The position numbers were made by a program, and so were the translations under genes. This document shows, piece by piece, positions 36,479 to 45,946 of a DNA stretch of 64,000 nt (position 1 is its first letter; the number at the start of each line of letters is the position of its first letter). Source of the stretch: Bacillaceae bacterium JMAK1 (lineage in GTDB: Bacteria > Bacillota > Bacilli > Bacillales > Marinococcaceae); assembly GCA_012970285.1 (NCBI GenBank), contig JIBW01000002.1:1054001-1118000 (forward strand). Direction: 5' to 3'. The notes below the pieces were generated by a model, which saw nothing but the letters and a program-made list of their open reading frames with translations, ran no database searches and was not told the DNA's origin.

Positions 36479-37936
36479 TTATTGCTCGTGTTTTAAAATT
36501 GGTTTACGCGCCGCTGTTGTTTCATCAAGTCTAGAGATGACAGTATGATGAGGCGCTTCTAGTACATAATCAGGGTTCTCTTCTACTTCTTTACTAATTG
36601 CAATAAGCGCATCCGCAAATTCATCCAACGTTTCTTTCGACTCTGTCTCCGTCGGTTCAATCATCATACACTCTTCTACATTTAACGGGAAGTACATCGT
36701 AGGTGGATGATACCCATAATCAAGCAGACGTTTGGCAATATCCAATGCCCGCACTCCTTGATCTTTTTGTCGTTTTGCTGACACAACAAACTCATGCTTA
36801 CAATATTGTGGGTACGGTACATCATAATGCGGTTCAAGACGCTTCATCAAATAGTTCGCGTTTAATACTGCATCCTCGGACACTTGCTTCAAACCTTCTG
36901 GTCCCATCGTACGAATATACGAATATGCACGTACGTTAATGCCGAAGTTTCCGTAAAATGGCTTTACGCGCCCGATTGATTGTGGTCGATCATAATCCCA
37001 CGTGTATTGTTCTTCTTTCTTAATGAGGAGTGGTTTCGGTAAAAACGGCACTAAATCTTCTTTCACTCCGACAGGACCACTTCCTGGCCCCCCGCCTCCA
37101 TGAGGTCCGGTAAACGTTTTGTGCAAATTCAAATGCACCACATCAAAGCCCATATCTCCAGGCCGCGCTTTATCTAAAATGGCGTTAGAATTCGCACCAT
37201 CATAATATAATTTGCCACCAGCTTCGTGAATAACTTCTGCCATCTGTACGATATCTTCTTCAAATAGCCCGAGCGTATTCGGATTCGTAAGCATAAGCGC
37301 TGCGGTGTCTTTCCCAACAACTTCACGTAAATGGTCCAAGTCAACGAGACCTCGTTCATCCGTACGAACCGTCACTGAATCAAAGCCAGCAACACTTGCT
37401 GAAGCAGGGTTCGTTCCGTGAGCCGAATCAGGTACAATCACTTTCGTACGATCATAATCACCATTTGCTTCATGGAACGCACGGATCATCATTAAGCCTG
37501 TCCACTCTCCTTGAGCACCTGCTGCCGATTGCAACGTTACTTCTTTCATTCCTGTCATTTCTGCTAATGACTCTTGCAATTCGTGCATCAGTTCTAATGC
37601 CCCTTGTACTTGCTCTTCAGGCTGATACGGATGAATGTGAGACAAACCGGGCATTCTTGCGACAACTTCATTCACTTTCGGGTTGTACTTCATCGTACAA
37701 GAACCGAGAGGGTAAAACCCAGAATCAACGCCAAAGTTACGGTTAGATAGCGCAGTATAATGACGAACGAGTTGGAGCTCAGACACTTCTGGTAACTTCG
37801 CTTCTTCTTTTCGAATGTAGGAATCCCCAAGCAATTCTTCGACTGACACATCAGGCACGTCTAGTTCTGGAAGGGAATCACCTTTACGACCTTTACGACT
37901 CATTTCAAAAATAAGCGGTTGCTCTTTCGTTCTCAT
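36479..37936 (-). CDS. gcvPB: Glycine dehydrogenase (decarboxylating) subunit 2
   Basis: 485 residues, C-terminal half of the P protein. PLP-lysine segment [20 protein letters not shown], with [17 protein letters not shown] and a C-terminal [16 protein letters not shown]. With GcvPA decarboxylates glycine and loads the aminomethyl group on GcvH lipoate. Overlaps gcvPA by four bases. Confidence 0.96.
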   Translation of the reverse strand: MRTKEQPLIFEMSRKGRKGDSLPELDVPDVSVEELLGDSYIRKEEAKLPEVSELQLVRHYTALSNRNFGVDSGFYPLGSCTMKYNPKVNEVVARMPGLSHIHPYQPEEQVQGALELMHELQESLAEMTGMKEVTLQSAAGAQGEWTGLMMIRAFHEANGDYDRTKVIVPDSAHGTNPASASVAGFDSVTVRTDERGLVDLDHLREVVGKDTAALMLTNPNTLGLFEEDIVQMAEVIHEAGGKLYYDGANSNAILDKARPGDMGFDVVHLNLHKTFTGPHGGGGPGSGPVGVKEDLVPFLPKPLLIKKEEQYTWDYDRPQSIGRVKPFYGNFGINVRAYSYIRTMGPEGLKQVSEDAVLNANYLMKRLEPHYDVPYPQYCKHEFVVSAKRQKDQGVRALDIAKRLLDYGYHPPTMYFPLNVEECMMIEPTETESKETLDEFADALIAISKEVEENPDYVLEAPHHTVISRLDETTAARKPILKHEQ

Positions 37937-39285
37937 TTGCTCTCCTCCAATGCTTTAACGAATCGATCAATCTCTTCTTTTGTTCGCATCTCTGTTACAC
38001 AGACGAGCATATGGTGGTCACTCGCTTGATCAAATCGACCAAGATCTAAGCCTCCAATAAATCCTTTGTCTATTAACTTTTTGTTTACATCAACAACATT
38101 ACTCCCTACATCAATAACGAATTCATTAAAATGAGGACCTTCATTGACGATCGTAAACCCAGCTTTTTCAACTTGTTGTTTTGCATAATGTGCTTTCTTC
38201 AAATTGTGAACAGCAAGTTCCTTCAATCCACTCTTTCCAAGTGCCGTCATCGCAACAGAACTACCAAGGGCATTAAGCGCTTGGTTTGAACAGATGTTTG
38301 AGGTTGCTTTATCTCTTCGAATGTGTTGTTCTCTCGCTTGTAACGTTAGCACAAATCCACGCGTTCCATCTTCATCGACTGTTTGTCCAACAAGGCGACC
38401 TGGCACTTTTCGCATTAATGCCTTTTTCGTTGCAAAGTACCCACAGTGAGGACCCCCATACTGGCTAGGGATACCGAATGGTTGGGTATCACCAACAACA
38501 ACGTCTGCGCCAAACTCTCCTGGTGGTGTTAATACGCCTAACGCGAGAGGATTACTCTTTACGATCATCATCGCCCCGGTTGCATCACACGCTTCGCGAA
38601 TCGCTTTTAGGTCTTCGATTCCTCCGTAGAAGTTCGGATATTGTACGACAACAGCGCAAACGTCGTCATCAAGCTTTTCTTTAAGATCACTTATGTCCGT
38701 CTTTCCTTTCGCTTGATCAATGGAAGAGACATTTAATTTTGGACCTATCACATACGTATCGATCACTTCACGAGCTTCTGGATGTACGGTATCTGAGACG
38801 AGTACACGTTGTTTTTTCATTTTCATATGGCCTGCAACCATCACGACTGCTTCTGCTAGTGCCGTATGGCCGTCATACATAGAAGAGTTGGCAAGATCCA
38901 TCCCTGTAATTTCTGCAATCATCGTCTGAAATTCAAAAATCGCTTGCAATTCCCCTTGCGAGATTTCCGGTTGATACGGCGTATAGGCTGTGTAGAATTC
39001 TGAACGAGAAATAACGGCATCAACCGTTGCCGGAATATGGTGATCATATACACCTGCTCCTAAAAACGACGGGAAGTCTTTCGTTGACACGTTTCGATTG
39101 CTTAACTCTGTAAAGTGCTTAAGTAAGTCACGCTCTTTTAACGCTGGCTTAATATTCATAGATGATGCCGGACGTACTTTCGTCGGAATGTCAGCGAATA
39201 AATCAGAAACGTCGTTCGCCCCGATCACTTGTAACATTTCCTTACGATCTTCTTCAGTCATTGGTAAATAACGATGGTTTGACAT
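37933..39285 (-). CDS. gcvPA: Glycine dehydrogenase (decarboxylating) subunit 1
   Basis: 450 residues: [18 protein letters not shown] start, [38 protein letters not shown] and [20 protein letters not shown]-terminal half of the split P protein as in all Firmicutes. It begins ten bases after gcvT. Confidence 0.96.
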   Translation of the reverse strand: MSNHRYLPMTEEDRKEMLQVIGANDVSDLFADIPTKVRPASSMNIKPALKERDLLKHFTELSNRNVSTKDFPSFLGAGVYDHHIPATVDAVISRSEFYTAYTPYQPEISQGELQAIFEFQTMIAEITGMDLANSSMYDGHTALAEAVVMVAGHMKMKKQRVLVSDTVHPEAREVIDTYVIGPKLNVSSIDQAKGKTDISDLKEKLDDDVCAVVVQYPNFYGGIEDLKAIREACDATGAMMIVKSNPLALGVLTPPGEFGADVVVGDTQPFGIPSQYGGPHCGYFATKKALMRKVPGRLVGQTVDEDGTRGFVLTLQAREQHIRRDKATSNICSNQALNALGSSVAMTALGKSGLKELAVHNLKKAHYAKQQVEKAGFTIVNEGPHFNEFVIDVGSNVVDVNKKLIDKGFIGGLDLGRFDQASDHHMLVCVTEMRTKEEIDRFVKALEESK

Positions 39286-39295
39286 GCTTTCCCTC

Positions 39296-40387
39296 CTAGC
39301 GTTTATAAAACGGTGTTTGGATCACTTTCGCTTCAACAATTCGCTTTCTTATGCCAACACGAACAGTAGTGTCAATTGCAGTGTAAGCTTCATCAAGCAA
39401 CGCAAGCCCTACATTCGTACCAAGTGTTGGTGATTGCGTACCACTCGTCACATGACCGATGACTTCTTCTCGTTCGTTGTACAGAGGATAATCCGTTCTC
39501 GGTATGCCTTTGCCGATCATTTCAATGCCAACGAGTTGACGCTTTACACCTTGTTCCTTTTCTTCTTGCAAGGCTTTTTGACCAATAAACGGTTGAGACT
39601 TCTTCGTTTTAACAGCAAACCCTAGTTTTGCTTCAAGAGGGCTAATCGAGTCTGACAATTCTTGTCCGTATAATGGCAAACGCGCTTCAAGTCGAAGTGT
39701 ATCTCTTGCTCCAAGCCCACAAGGCGTGACTTCTTTCTCAAGCAGCGCATTCCAAATCGATTTCGCATCTTCTGATTTGCAATAAATCTCAAATCCATCT
39801 TCACCGGTATACCCACTTCTCGAAATGATTGCAGTCGTTCCTAGAAGCTTAGATTTCGCTAAAAATTGAAAAAAACCGAGCTCGTTTAAAGGTTCAGAAA
39901 CGAGTGATTGTAATACCTCTTCAGATTTCGGACCTTGCAACGCTAACAATGCATAATCATCAGAAACGTCTGTGATCGTCGTGTTCGGTTTCTGGTGTGC
40001 TTTGATCCACTCGATGTCTTTGGTTCTGTTTGCTGCATTCGGTATGACTAGGTAACGCTCGTTATCAAAACAATACACGAGTAAATCATCAACTGTTCCA
40101 CCTTGTTCTGTACACATAAGTGAATACTGAGCTTTTCCTGGTATTAACTTTGACACATCATTTGTCATAACTGTTTGCAACGTTTCTAATGCGCCCTTTC
40201 CTTCAACAAAAGCTTCGCCCATATGAGAGACATCAAAGAGTCCTACATGATTTCGAACGGCATGATGCTCATCTTTGATCGATGTATACTGAACAGGCAT
40301 CTCCCATCCACCAAATGGCACCATCTTCGCGCCTAATTCTACGTGTGCATCGTATAAAGCTGTACGCAAATTCGTCACGTTTGTCAT
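39296..40387 (-). CDS. gcvT: Aminomethyltransferase, glycine cleavage T protein
   Basis: Takes the aminomethyl group to tetrahydrofolate, releasing ammonia. 363 residues: FGGWEMPVQYTSIKDEHHAVR, LFDVSHMGEA, ISRSGYTGEDGFEIY with the folate-binding Asp and LEARLPLYGQEL. The ATG at 40387 is very close to GGAGG; a GTG at 40378 would sit 11 bases from it and is equally possible. It follows the glycine riboswitch. Confidence 0.95.
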   Translation of the reverse strand: MTNVTNLRTALYDAHVELGAKMVPFGGWEMPVQYTSIKDEHHAVRNHVGLFDVSHMGEAFVEGKGALETLQTVMTNDVSKLIPGKAQYSLMCTEQGGTVDDLLVYCFDNERYLVIPNAANRTKDIEWIKAHQKPNTTITDVSDDYALLALQGPKSEEVLQSLVSEPLNELGFFQFLAKSKLLGTTAIISRSGYTGEDGFEIYCKSEDAKSIWNALLEKEVTPCGLGARDTLRLEARLPLYGQELSDSISPLEAKLGFAVKTKKSQPFIGQKALQEEKEQGVKRQLVGIEMIGKGIPRTDYPLYNEREEVIGHVTSGTQSPTLGTNVGLALLDEAYTAIDTTVRVGIRKRIVEAKVIQTPFYKR

Positions 40388-40407
40388 CGCCTCCACAATT
40401 CATTAAT

Positions 40408-40450
40408 AAAAAAAGACAGAACTCTCCAACAATCGTTGAAAAGCTCTGTC
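40408..40450 (-). terminator. Riboswitch-controlled terminator before gcvT
   Basis: On the minus strand GACAGAGCT, an inner CAAC/GTTG pair and AGTTCTGTC form a hairpin followed by seven T. The left arm overlaps the conserved GGACAGAG end of the riboswitch, so ligand binding can prevent terminator formation. Confidence 0.85.
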
Positions 40451-40630
40451 CGTTGACCAGAAAGTTTCTTCCGACGATTCAATCATCGGTGTGTCTTCGT
40501 GGGTGGCCCAAAATGAGCACTCTCCAGAGTTGCGTCAAACAGAAGTACTTTTGCCTGAGAGATTCACACAATAAGTGCTTGCTCCTTCGGCGCCGCTTTG
40601 AAACTTGCGAACTCTCCCTCTGTCATCATC
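40447..40630 (-). ncRNA. Tandem glycine riboswitch (gcvT leader)
   Basis: The minus strand reads like the B. subtilis gcvT leader: GGGAGAGTTC, GCGCCGAAGGAGCAA, AATCTCTCAGGCAAAA, then CGCAACTCTGGAGAGTG (end of aptamer I and linker), GGCCACCCACGAAGAC and AACTTTCTGGTCAACGGACAGAG (aptamer II). Aptamer I is canonical. Aptamer II deviates at the usual CACCAAAGGGGAC-type core, which reads CACCCACGAAGAC. The downstream terminator makes it an on-switch for glycine cleavage genes. Confidence 0.93.
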
Positions 40631-40784
40631 CGCCAATGATTCAGTTGTATAGAAAACCTAAGAAAATTACATACTATGAAGTATGTTGCGATTACGAAAT
40701 CTTTACTACTCGTACGTACTATATTGCTAGTTTAGCATCATGCTAACCGACTGCCAATGATTTTATCGTAAATGAGGAGAGTAC

Positions 40785-42404
40785 ATGTATATTGATATTG
40801 ACTTTTCTACGGATTGGGAACAAGAATTTCAAAAGCGTCTCGACAACGATGGGCCGTTCGCTTCTTGGGAAATGTTTAATCTAGCGTTCGAAGCAGAAGA
40901 ACATCGTGCTGTTCCGTCGTTCGACGGACTCGTTGCACCGACATACTTACCGAACTTAACGCCGTACGAGCATCAATTAGAAACCGCTCGTCGGGTTGTG
41001 GAAGACATGAATGGTAAAGCAATTTTAGCAGACGAAGTTGGTCTTGGAAAAACGATTGAAGCCGGTCTCGTACTGAAAGAATATATGATTCGTGGGCTCG
41101 TAAAAAAAGTATTAATCCTAGCCCCCGCCTCACTTGTGAACCAGTGGGCAAGTGAGTTAAACGAGAAATTCCACATTCCTGCAGTCCCACAAAAGAAATC
41201 GTACGTATGGGAACAAGCAGACGTTGTTGTCGCATCGATGGAAACGGCAAAGCGACAACCACATCGCGACATCGTCCTTCAACAGCCGTATGACATTATT
41301 ATTATTGATGAAGCACACAAGCTAAAAAATGCCAGCACGAAAAACTATGAATTTATCCGACAACTAAAGAAACGATTTTGTCTCTTGCTCACAGCAACAC
41401 CTGTCCAAAATCGCATTGAAGAACTGTTTCATCTCGTCTCCATCTTGAAACCTGGTCATTTAGGAGATGAGCAATCATTCAAACGCCAATACAAAGACGA
41501 CCAAAAAGATTTAAGTAACGAAGATATTAAAACACTCGTACAACATGTAATGGTCCGAAATCGCAGATCCGATACGAAAATTGACTGGAAAAAACGCAAC
41601 GTAGAAAACTACATGGTCACATTTACAAATGAGGAAATCGAATTATATGAAGAAGTAAAACGATTGAAAGATACAAACATGCACGGTTTATCACTCACTA
41701 CACTTCTACGTGAAACATGCTCAAGCAAACAAGCGTTAGGAGTTACGCTATCTAATATGCTAAAAAAAGGGTTGCTTACCGAAGAACTCGTGCAACCACT
41801 GATTACCAAAATGCAACTCGCTAACCGTAATGCAAAAGCAGAGCACGTCTTAAAACAGCTTCATGAGAGTGGAGAAAAGACGATTATCTTTACCGAATAC
41901 AGGGCAACACAAGCATACTTGCAATGGTTCCTGCAACAACACGGCATCAAATCCGTCCCCTTTCGAGGTGGTTTTAAACGAAGTAAAAAAGATTGGATGC
42001 GCCAGTTATTTCGTGATTACGCACAGGTTATGATCGCAACGGAAGCTGGCGGTGAAGGGCTAAACTTGCAGTTTTGCCACCACATGATCAACTATGATCT
42101 GCCGTGGAATCCGATGCGTGTGGAACAACGAATCGGACGAATTCATCGACTTGGTCAAGAACACGAAGTACACATTACAAATTATGCGGTCGGCAATACA
42201 ATCGAAGAGCGGATTCTAAGACTCCTTTATGAAAAAATCGAAATGTTCGAGGGCGTGATCGGACACCTCGATGACATCCTAGAACGAGCGCAATCAACGA
42301 AGCTTGAACAATACGTTCAAGATGCGCTCTCCGAAGACTCCGAGGTGTTAGCACAAGAAAAACTTCAACAACTGTCAACGTCTATGAAAAAAGGAGGTGC
42401 GTAA
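40785..42404 (+). CDS. yqhH: SNF2-family helicase YqhH
   Basis: 539-residue superfamily 2 ATPase. Walker A ADEVGLGKTIEAGLVLKEY, DEAH-type box IIIDEAHKLKN, LLLTATPVQNRIEELFHL, ATEAGGEGLNLQFC and RVEQRIGRIHRLGQ (motif VI). A DNA translocase or remodeller of RapA type; cellular role unknown. yqhG follows, with a two-base gap to its GTG start. Confidence 0.92.
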   Translation: MYIDIDFSTDWEQEFQKRLDNDGPFASWEMFNLAFEAEEHRAVPSFDGLVAPTYLPNLTPYEHQLETARRVVEDMNGKAILADEVGLGKTIEAGLVLKEYMIRGLVKKVLILAPASLVNQWASELNEKFHIPAVPQKKSYVWEQADVVVASMETAKRQPHRDIVLQQPYDIIIIDEAHKLKNASTKNYEFIRQLKKRFCLLLTATPVQNRIEELFHLVSILKPGHLGDEQSFKRQYKDDQKDLSNEDIKTLVQHVMVRNRRSDTKIDWKKRNVENYMVTFTNEEIELYEEVKRLKDTNMHGLSLTTLLRETCSSKQALGVTLSNMLKKGLLTEELVQPLITKMQLANRNAKAEHVLKQLHESGEKTIIFTEYRATQAYLQWFLQQHGIKSVPFRGGFKRSKKDWMRQLFRDYAQVMIATEAGGEGLNLQFCHHMINYDLPWNPMRVEQRIGRIHRLGQEHEVHITNYAVGNTIEERILRLLYEKIEMFEGVIGHLDDILERAQSTKLEQYVQDALSEDSEVLAQEKLQQLSTSMKKGGA

Positions 42405-42405
42405 T

Positions 42406-43182
42406 GTGAATCAAGCGAAAGTCCATCATTACATTGAGCGCTACTTAACGACGTCAGGTGCACAATTTTTATCACAAAACCCAAACGACATTGAAGTACA
42501 ACTGACGCGTGAGCTTGATGAAGAGTTAATGAATCGACCTTTTTATTGGCATTACCTTGATAAAACCGGTGCAGCTCCGCAACCGATGCAAATGCGGATG
42601 ACGACAAGCGTTGACAGCACAAACGGATTTGAAAAGGTTCACTTTGGCTCACCACGGTTGCATCAGTTTTTCTCATCTGCTTTAAATAAGGGCCGCTTTA
42701 CGAGGCTTTATGAGCAAACTGCACCCCATTCTCGTACAGCTCTTTATCCGTGGCTTTGCTTAAATGTTCGTATTTCGTACACGTGTCATCGAAGACGAGA
42801 TGAATTACGCTCATTTGGCGTACAACTCATTAATGGTGAGACCGTTGATAATTTTATGGATGTCTTAAGAAAACGTACCGTGCAATCAAGCATTCCAGAA
42901 ATGGCGTTTAAAATGGCTGGACTCATCCAACCTAAAAGCGCCGTCGCCCGAATTAAGCAATACGTTCTAAAAGAGCTGTCAACGACGAAACATACGTGGG
43001 CAGACGAAGCTGTACGTCGCATGGAAGAAGACCTAAAACTACTTGATCGTTTCTATCATGATCAAGAAGAAAGTGACCAAGAAGCGTATCGGTTAGAACA
43101 AGCTGCTATTAAAGAACAATACCAACCAGCAATTGAACTCAACTTCATTAATGGCGGTGTGTTCTACTTACAAAATTCATAA
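42406..43182 (+). CDS. yqhG: YqhG family protein
   Basis: 258 residues from a GTG at 42406 (AAGGAGG eight bases upstream): MNQAKVHHYIERYLTTSGA. It resembles YqhG, an unknown protein always paired with helicase YqhH. RRDELRSFGVQLINGE and a helical C-terminal part are visible; no membrane helix. Likely a partner of the helicase. Confidence 0.87.
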   Translation: MNQAKVHHYIERYLTTSGAQFLSQNPNDIEVQLTRELDEELMNRPFYWHYLDKTGAAPQPMQMRMTTSVDSTNGFEKVHFGSPRLHQFFSSALNKGRFTRLYEQTAPHSRTALYPWLCLNVRISYTCHRRRDELRSFGVQLINGETVDNFMDVLRKRTVQSSIPEMAFKMAGLIQPKSAVARIKQYVLKELSTTKHTWADEAVRRMEEDLKLLDRFYHDQEESDQEAYRLEQAAIKEQYQPAIELNFINGGVFYLQNS

Positions 43183-43190
43183 GAACATAA

Positions 43191-43227
43191 AAAAAGTGCC
43201 GTTCACAAAATGTGAACAGCACTTTTC
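43191..43227. terminator. Bidirectional terminator, yqhG / DUF2759 gene
   Basis: AAAAAGTGC, GTTCAC and GTGAAC, GCACTTTT pair around AAAAT; T-runs on both sides. Confidence 0.82.
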
Positions 43228-43231
43228 TTCG

Positions 43232-43399
43232 TTATGCTTCTGGAGCACCTGTAATCAACGTCATGATTCCAAAGAATCCAAAGACTACAATACTCGCGAG
43301 TGAAACCGCAACTCCAAGGAAGTTACGACGCTTTAATTCTCTAACAAACGCAATCGCTGAAAGAATCGCAACCGCTAATGTAATTGAACCCATTGCCAT
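43232..43399 (-). CDS. yqgW: DUF2759 small membrane protein (YqgW-like)
   Basis: 55 residues: MAMGSITLAVAILSAIAFVR, then a short loop and a second helix ending FGIMTLITGAPEA. GGAGAG lies eight bases before the ATG. Two membrane helices with a basic turn (RELKRRN) match DUF2759 seen beside yqgX in Bacillus. Function unknown. It overlaps an open frame on the other strand that is a shadow. Confidence 0.75.
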   Translation of the reverse strand: MAMGSITLAVAILSAIAFVRELKRRNFLGVAVSLASIVVFGFFGIMTLITGAPEA

Positions 43400-43522
43400 A
43401 AGTCATTCTCTCCTTACAAAGAAGTTATCTTAAAGTCCAACACGTAAGAACGCCATTCCTTTTCAAAAACAATGCGACTGTGTACAATAGCAATGAAATA
43501 GGAAAAAGGAGTGGATTCATCA

Positions 43523-44158
43523 ATGAAATGGTCTCAAGTGCCTTTAGGGCCCCTGCAAACCAATGCTTATGTGCTTTACAATGAAAACCTTGAAGCTATA
43601 ATCTTCGATCCTGGTGGTGATGGTGAAGCGTTTGAAACGGCAATACGAAATGCTTCTTTACAACCGGTTGCCATCTTGCTTACCCACGCACACTTTGATC
43701 ATATCGGTGCGGTCGATCATATTCGAGAAGCATTTCAGATTCCCGTTTATATTCACGAAAAAGAAGCAAATTGGCTAACAGACGATGAACTAAACCGCTC
43801 AAGTAACTTTCTGAACGGACAAGGCTTCACCGTCAAGGCGGCTGAGAAGTTTATCTCCGATGAAGGAAACCTCCAAGTCGGCAACTTCACGTTTGACGTC
43901 TACTATACTCCAGGCCATTCACCAGGAAGTGTTTCTTATTATCATGCTGCATCAGGTACGGTGTTCTCTGGCGACGTGTTGTTCCAAGGAGGAATCGGCA
44001 GAACCGACCTTCCCGGCGGGAATCACGAAGAGCTTCTTTTAAGCATTCACGAGAAATTGCTAGAACTTCCCGAAACGACAGAAGTTGCCCCAGGTCACGG
44101 ACCAACAACAACAATTCAACAAGAAATGGAACAAAACCCGTTTTTAAACGGTTTATAG
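43523..44158 (+). CDS. yqgX: MBL-fold hydrolase YqgX (glyoxalase II-like)
   Basis: 211 residues. Metal site THAHFDHIGAVDHI (HxHxDH), GHSPGSVSYY, FSGDVLFQGGIGRTD and a C-terminal APGHGPTTT give all ligands. Hydroxyacylglutathione/bacillithiol hydrolase-like; exact thiol substrate not shown. The ATG at 43523 is preferred over an earlier GTG at 43511, because GGAG would be too close to the GTG. Confidence 0.9.
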   Translation: MKWSQVPLGPLQTNAYVLYNENLEAIIFDPGGDGEAFETAIRNASLQPVAILLTHAHFDHIGAVDHIREAFQIPVYIHEKEANWLTDDELNRSSNFLNGQGFTVKAAEKFISDEGNLQVGNFTFDVYYTPGHSPGSVSYYHAASGTVFSGDVLFQGGIGRTDLPGGNHEELLLSIHEKLLELPETTEVAPGHGPTTTIQQEMEQNPFLNGL

Positions 44159-44166
44159 AACATTCG

Positions 44167-44190
44167 AAAAGGCGGCTAAAACCGCCTTTT
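44167..44190 (+). terminator. Terminator after yqgX
   Basis: AAAAGGCGG and CCGCCTTTT pair around CTAAAA. Confidence 0.75.
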
Positions 44191-44206
44191 ATGTATGTTC
44201 ATTTGT

Positions 44207-44461
44207 TTAGTGGCCAAATGACGGTTCCATAATGAAAATGGAGTATACGGAAAACACGACCATAAACAGTGTTAAGTAAGCGCCAAAGATGTAAATGTAA
44301 TTACGCTCTGACAAGTTCATAAAGCCTAATCCAACAAAAGCTGCCGTATTCGCAAAGAAAATAAGTGCCATTTCATACATGTGTCCGACGAAGAACAAGA
44401 CAGCAAAAATCCCTGTCCAGAACCCCATAACACGGAACATCCGGCCCATTTCGTTGTTCAT
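44207..44461 (-). CDS. yqgY: DUF2626 membrane protein (YqgY-like)
   Basis: 84 residues from an ATG with GAGGAGGG upstream: MNNEMGRMFRVMGFWTGIFAV, then two more helices and the conserved ending SVYSIFIMEPSFGH. Three membrane segments. The DUF2626 protein sits here in relatives too. Function unknown. Confidence 0.8.
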   Translation of the reverse strand: MNNEMGRMFRVMGFWTGIFAVLFFVGHMYEMALIFFANTAAFVGLGFMNLSERNYIYIFGAYLTLFMVVFSVYSIFIMEPSFGH

Positions 44462-44545
44462 ATTGTTCCCTCCTCTTGCTGCGAAACTCAAAAGATTGTC
44501 CATCTCGATACTCACATTATATATGAATTTTTGTCTCGTTGTAAA

Positions 44546-44776
44546 TTACTTTTCCCTGCGGTTTGCCAAGATAAAACGTGTCGGCTGCTTTTTTCTAGCT
44601 TGACGGTACGAAATCTTCATCGCAGTCGGCACCATTCCAAACATCGTAAACAGCTTTACTTTGCGTTTTTTTCGCGTCTTTCTGCGCTCCCAATAACTTG
44701 TTTCATGCGAAAAAAAGTTCTCTAACCCTTTTAGAAATGATTCAACAAGATATTTTAAATACGGGTTCGGGTTCAT
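44546..44776 (-). CDS. yqzE: YqzE-family protein
   Basis: 76 residues from the ATG at 44776 (GAAGGAG nine bases upstream): NPYLKYLVESFLKGLENFF, a basic RRKTRKKRKVK stretch, FTMFGMVPTAMKI, a basic tail. It has the layout of YqzE, the small gene found at the end of comG operons, but is longer at its C-terminus. Function unknown. Confidence 0.65.
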   Translation of the reverse strand: MNPNPYLKYLVESFLKGLENFFSHETSYWERRKTRKKRKVKLFTMFGMVPTAMKISYRQARKKQPTRFILANRREK

Positions 44777-44820
44777 AGAGATCATCTCCTTCTTCATATC
44801 ATTGACGGTTTTGTGACGAT

Positions 44821-45030
44821 TTATCCGTACGTATTTACAGGTTGGATTGCCAAGATGTTTTTCCGTAAAAATCGTCGATACGCTTGTTTTTTGAAGCACC
44901 AAGCATTTATTGAACGTTCGTCATACGTCTCAATACGTACGACTCGCTTGGTGAATTTGCCATCCTCACTTTTGTAGATCATACAAAGCTTTTGTCGTTT
45001 AAGTCGTGATTTCTCGAGAATTGTTTGCAT
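44821..45030 (-). CDS. Stand-alone WYL-like mini protein
   Basis: 69 residues from an ATG with AGGGGTGA upstream: LKRQKLCMIYKSEDGKFTKR, VVRIETYDERSINAWCF, KKQAYRRFLRKNILAIQPV. The order strand with xIxY, Gly, xRxV, then AWC and R-R-F-R fits the WYL fold, but there is no helix-turn-helix and little else. It lies 29 bases past comGG. WYL domains sense ligands or nucleic acids; here it may bind alone. The assignment is from pattern only. Confidence 0.6.
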   Translation of the reverse strand: MQTILEKSRLKRQKLCMIYKSEDGKFTKRVVRIETYDERSINAWCFKKQAYRRFLRKNILAIQPVNTYG

Positions 45031-45059
45031 AAAATCACCCCTGATTGGAACATTTGTTC

Positions 45060-45506
45060 TTATTCTATGCAAATGAAACGATTGTTAAACCTAAAAGAAC
45101 CTTCCAACTCGTGGTTGGAAGGTTCGTAATGGTCTTCGTTCGCTTCATCTTCTTCAACATCGATACGCATGATGTAAAACCGATGAACGACTGTCGTGTC
45201 GGCTGTCGTTTTCGATGTGAACACGACTTCATCGTAATCACTACTCGTTGCTTTTTGTGTATAACTCACTGTTCCAGAATCATAGCGATACGTTCCCGCT
45301 CGTTTGTCATCACCACGTTCAAACTGACGCCACCACTCTTTTTTTGATTTTTCGATGAGTAGTGAAGCTTGTATATAATGCTGGTACGACGTAACCATTT
45401 GTTTTTCTGTTAAAAAAAGGAGCGCTTGAGTTGTGACAATCGCGCTAAATACAAAGCATAATACGAGAATAAACGGCATTATAGCTCCTTTTTCACCGAT
45501 AGCCAT
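45060..45506 (-). CDS. comGG: Competence pseudopilin assembly protein ComGG
   Basis: 148 residues, with a pilin-like hydrophobic N-terminus (GAIMPFILVLCFVFSAIVTTQA) but no standard prepilin cleavage motif, as usual for ComGG. Last comG gene. The 3' end encodes the hairpin described at 45085-45124, so the normal protein may effectively end before EPSNHELEGS. Overlaps comGF by 28 bases. Confidence 0.82.
   Translation of the reverse strand: MAIGEKGAIMPFILVLCFVFSAIVTTQALLFLTEKQMVTSYQHYIQASLLIEKSKKEWWRQFERGDDKRAGTYRYDSGTVSYTQKATSSDYDEVVFTSKTTADTTVVHRFYIMRIDVEEDEANEDHYEPSNHELEGSFRFNNRFICIE
45085..45124 (-). terminator. Intrinsic terminator inside the comGG 3' coding region
   Basis: GAACCTTCCAAC and GTTGGAAGGTTC (12-base exact arms at 45113-45124 and 45097-45108) around a four-base loop, then TTTTAGGTTT on the minus strand. 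It lies about 40 bases before the comGG stop codon. Confidence 0.75.
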
Positions 45507-45946
45507 TCTCCTTTCTCGATGATCACGTCTGAAAGTGAAAGCGAATGACGCTCATTCTGAAGGGTAATTGTAATGACAACTCCTCTGTTTACTCTGCGAA
45601 CTTCAAAGCGTTCTAATGCGTTCAACATAATCGTATGACCTTGATTGTTCACTCTCATAATCAGTTGGTTATTTTGCATTTGGATCGTTCGTACCGTTCC
45701 TTCAACATCAGTCATTTCTAAACGGTGAGGATTTGGAATGTCATAAGACACGCTGTAAAGACTTTCTTTTTGCAGTTGTTGGAATAATACGAGCAGTTCT
45801 TGACGTTGCTCACTCCGTTCAGCCTGTGGTGGATTCATGGCACCATAAAGAAGTGGGATGACATAAAGAATTGAAAGGAAAATCATCATCGCGATTACCG
45901 TTTCAAGCAACGTAAACCCTTGATTATTCACGGAAGTTCGAGACAA
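45479..45946 (-). CDS. comGF: Pseudopilin ComGF
   Basis: 155 residues with a type IV prepilin start, QGFTLLETVIAMMIFLSIL (cleavage after Gly). It needs the prepilin peptidase ComC. It overlaps comGE by 19 bases and comGG by 28 bases. Confidence 0.87.
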   Translation of the reverse strand: MSRTSVNNQGFTLLETVIAMMIFLSILYVIPLLYGAMNPPQAERSEQRQELLVLFQQLQKESLYSVSYDIPNPHRLEMTDVEGTVRTIQMQNNQLIMRVNNQGHTIMLNALERFEVRRVNRGVVITITLQNERHSLSLSDVIIEKGEWLSVKKEL

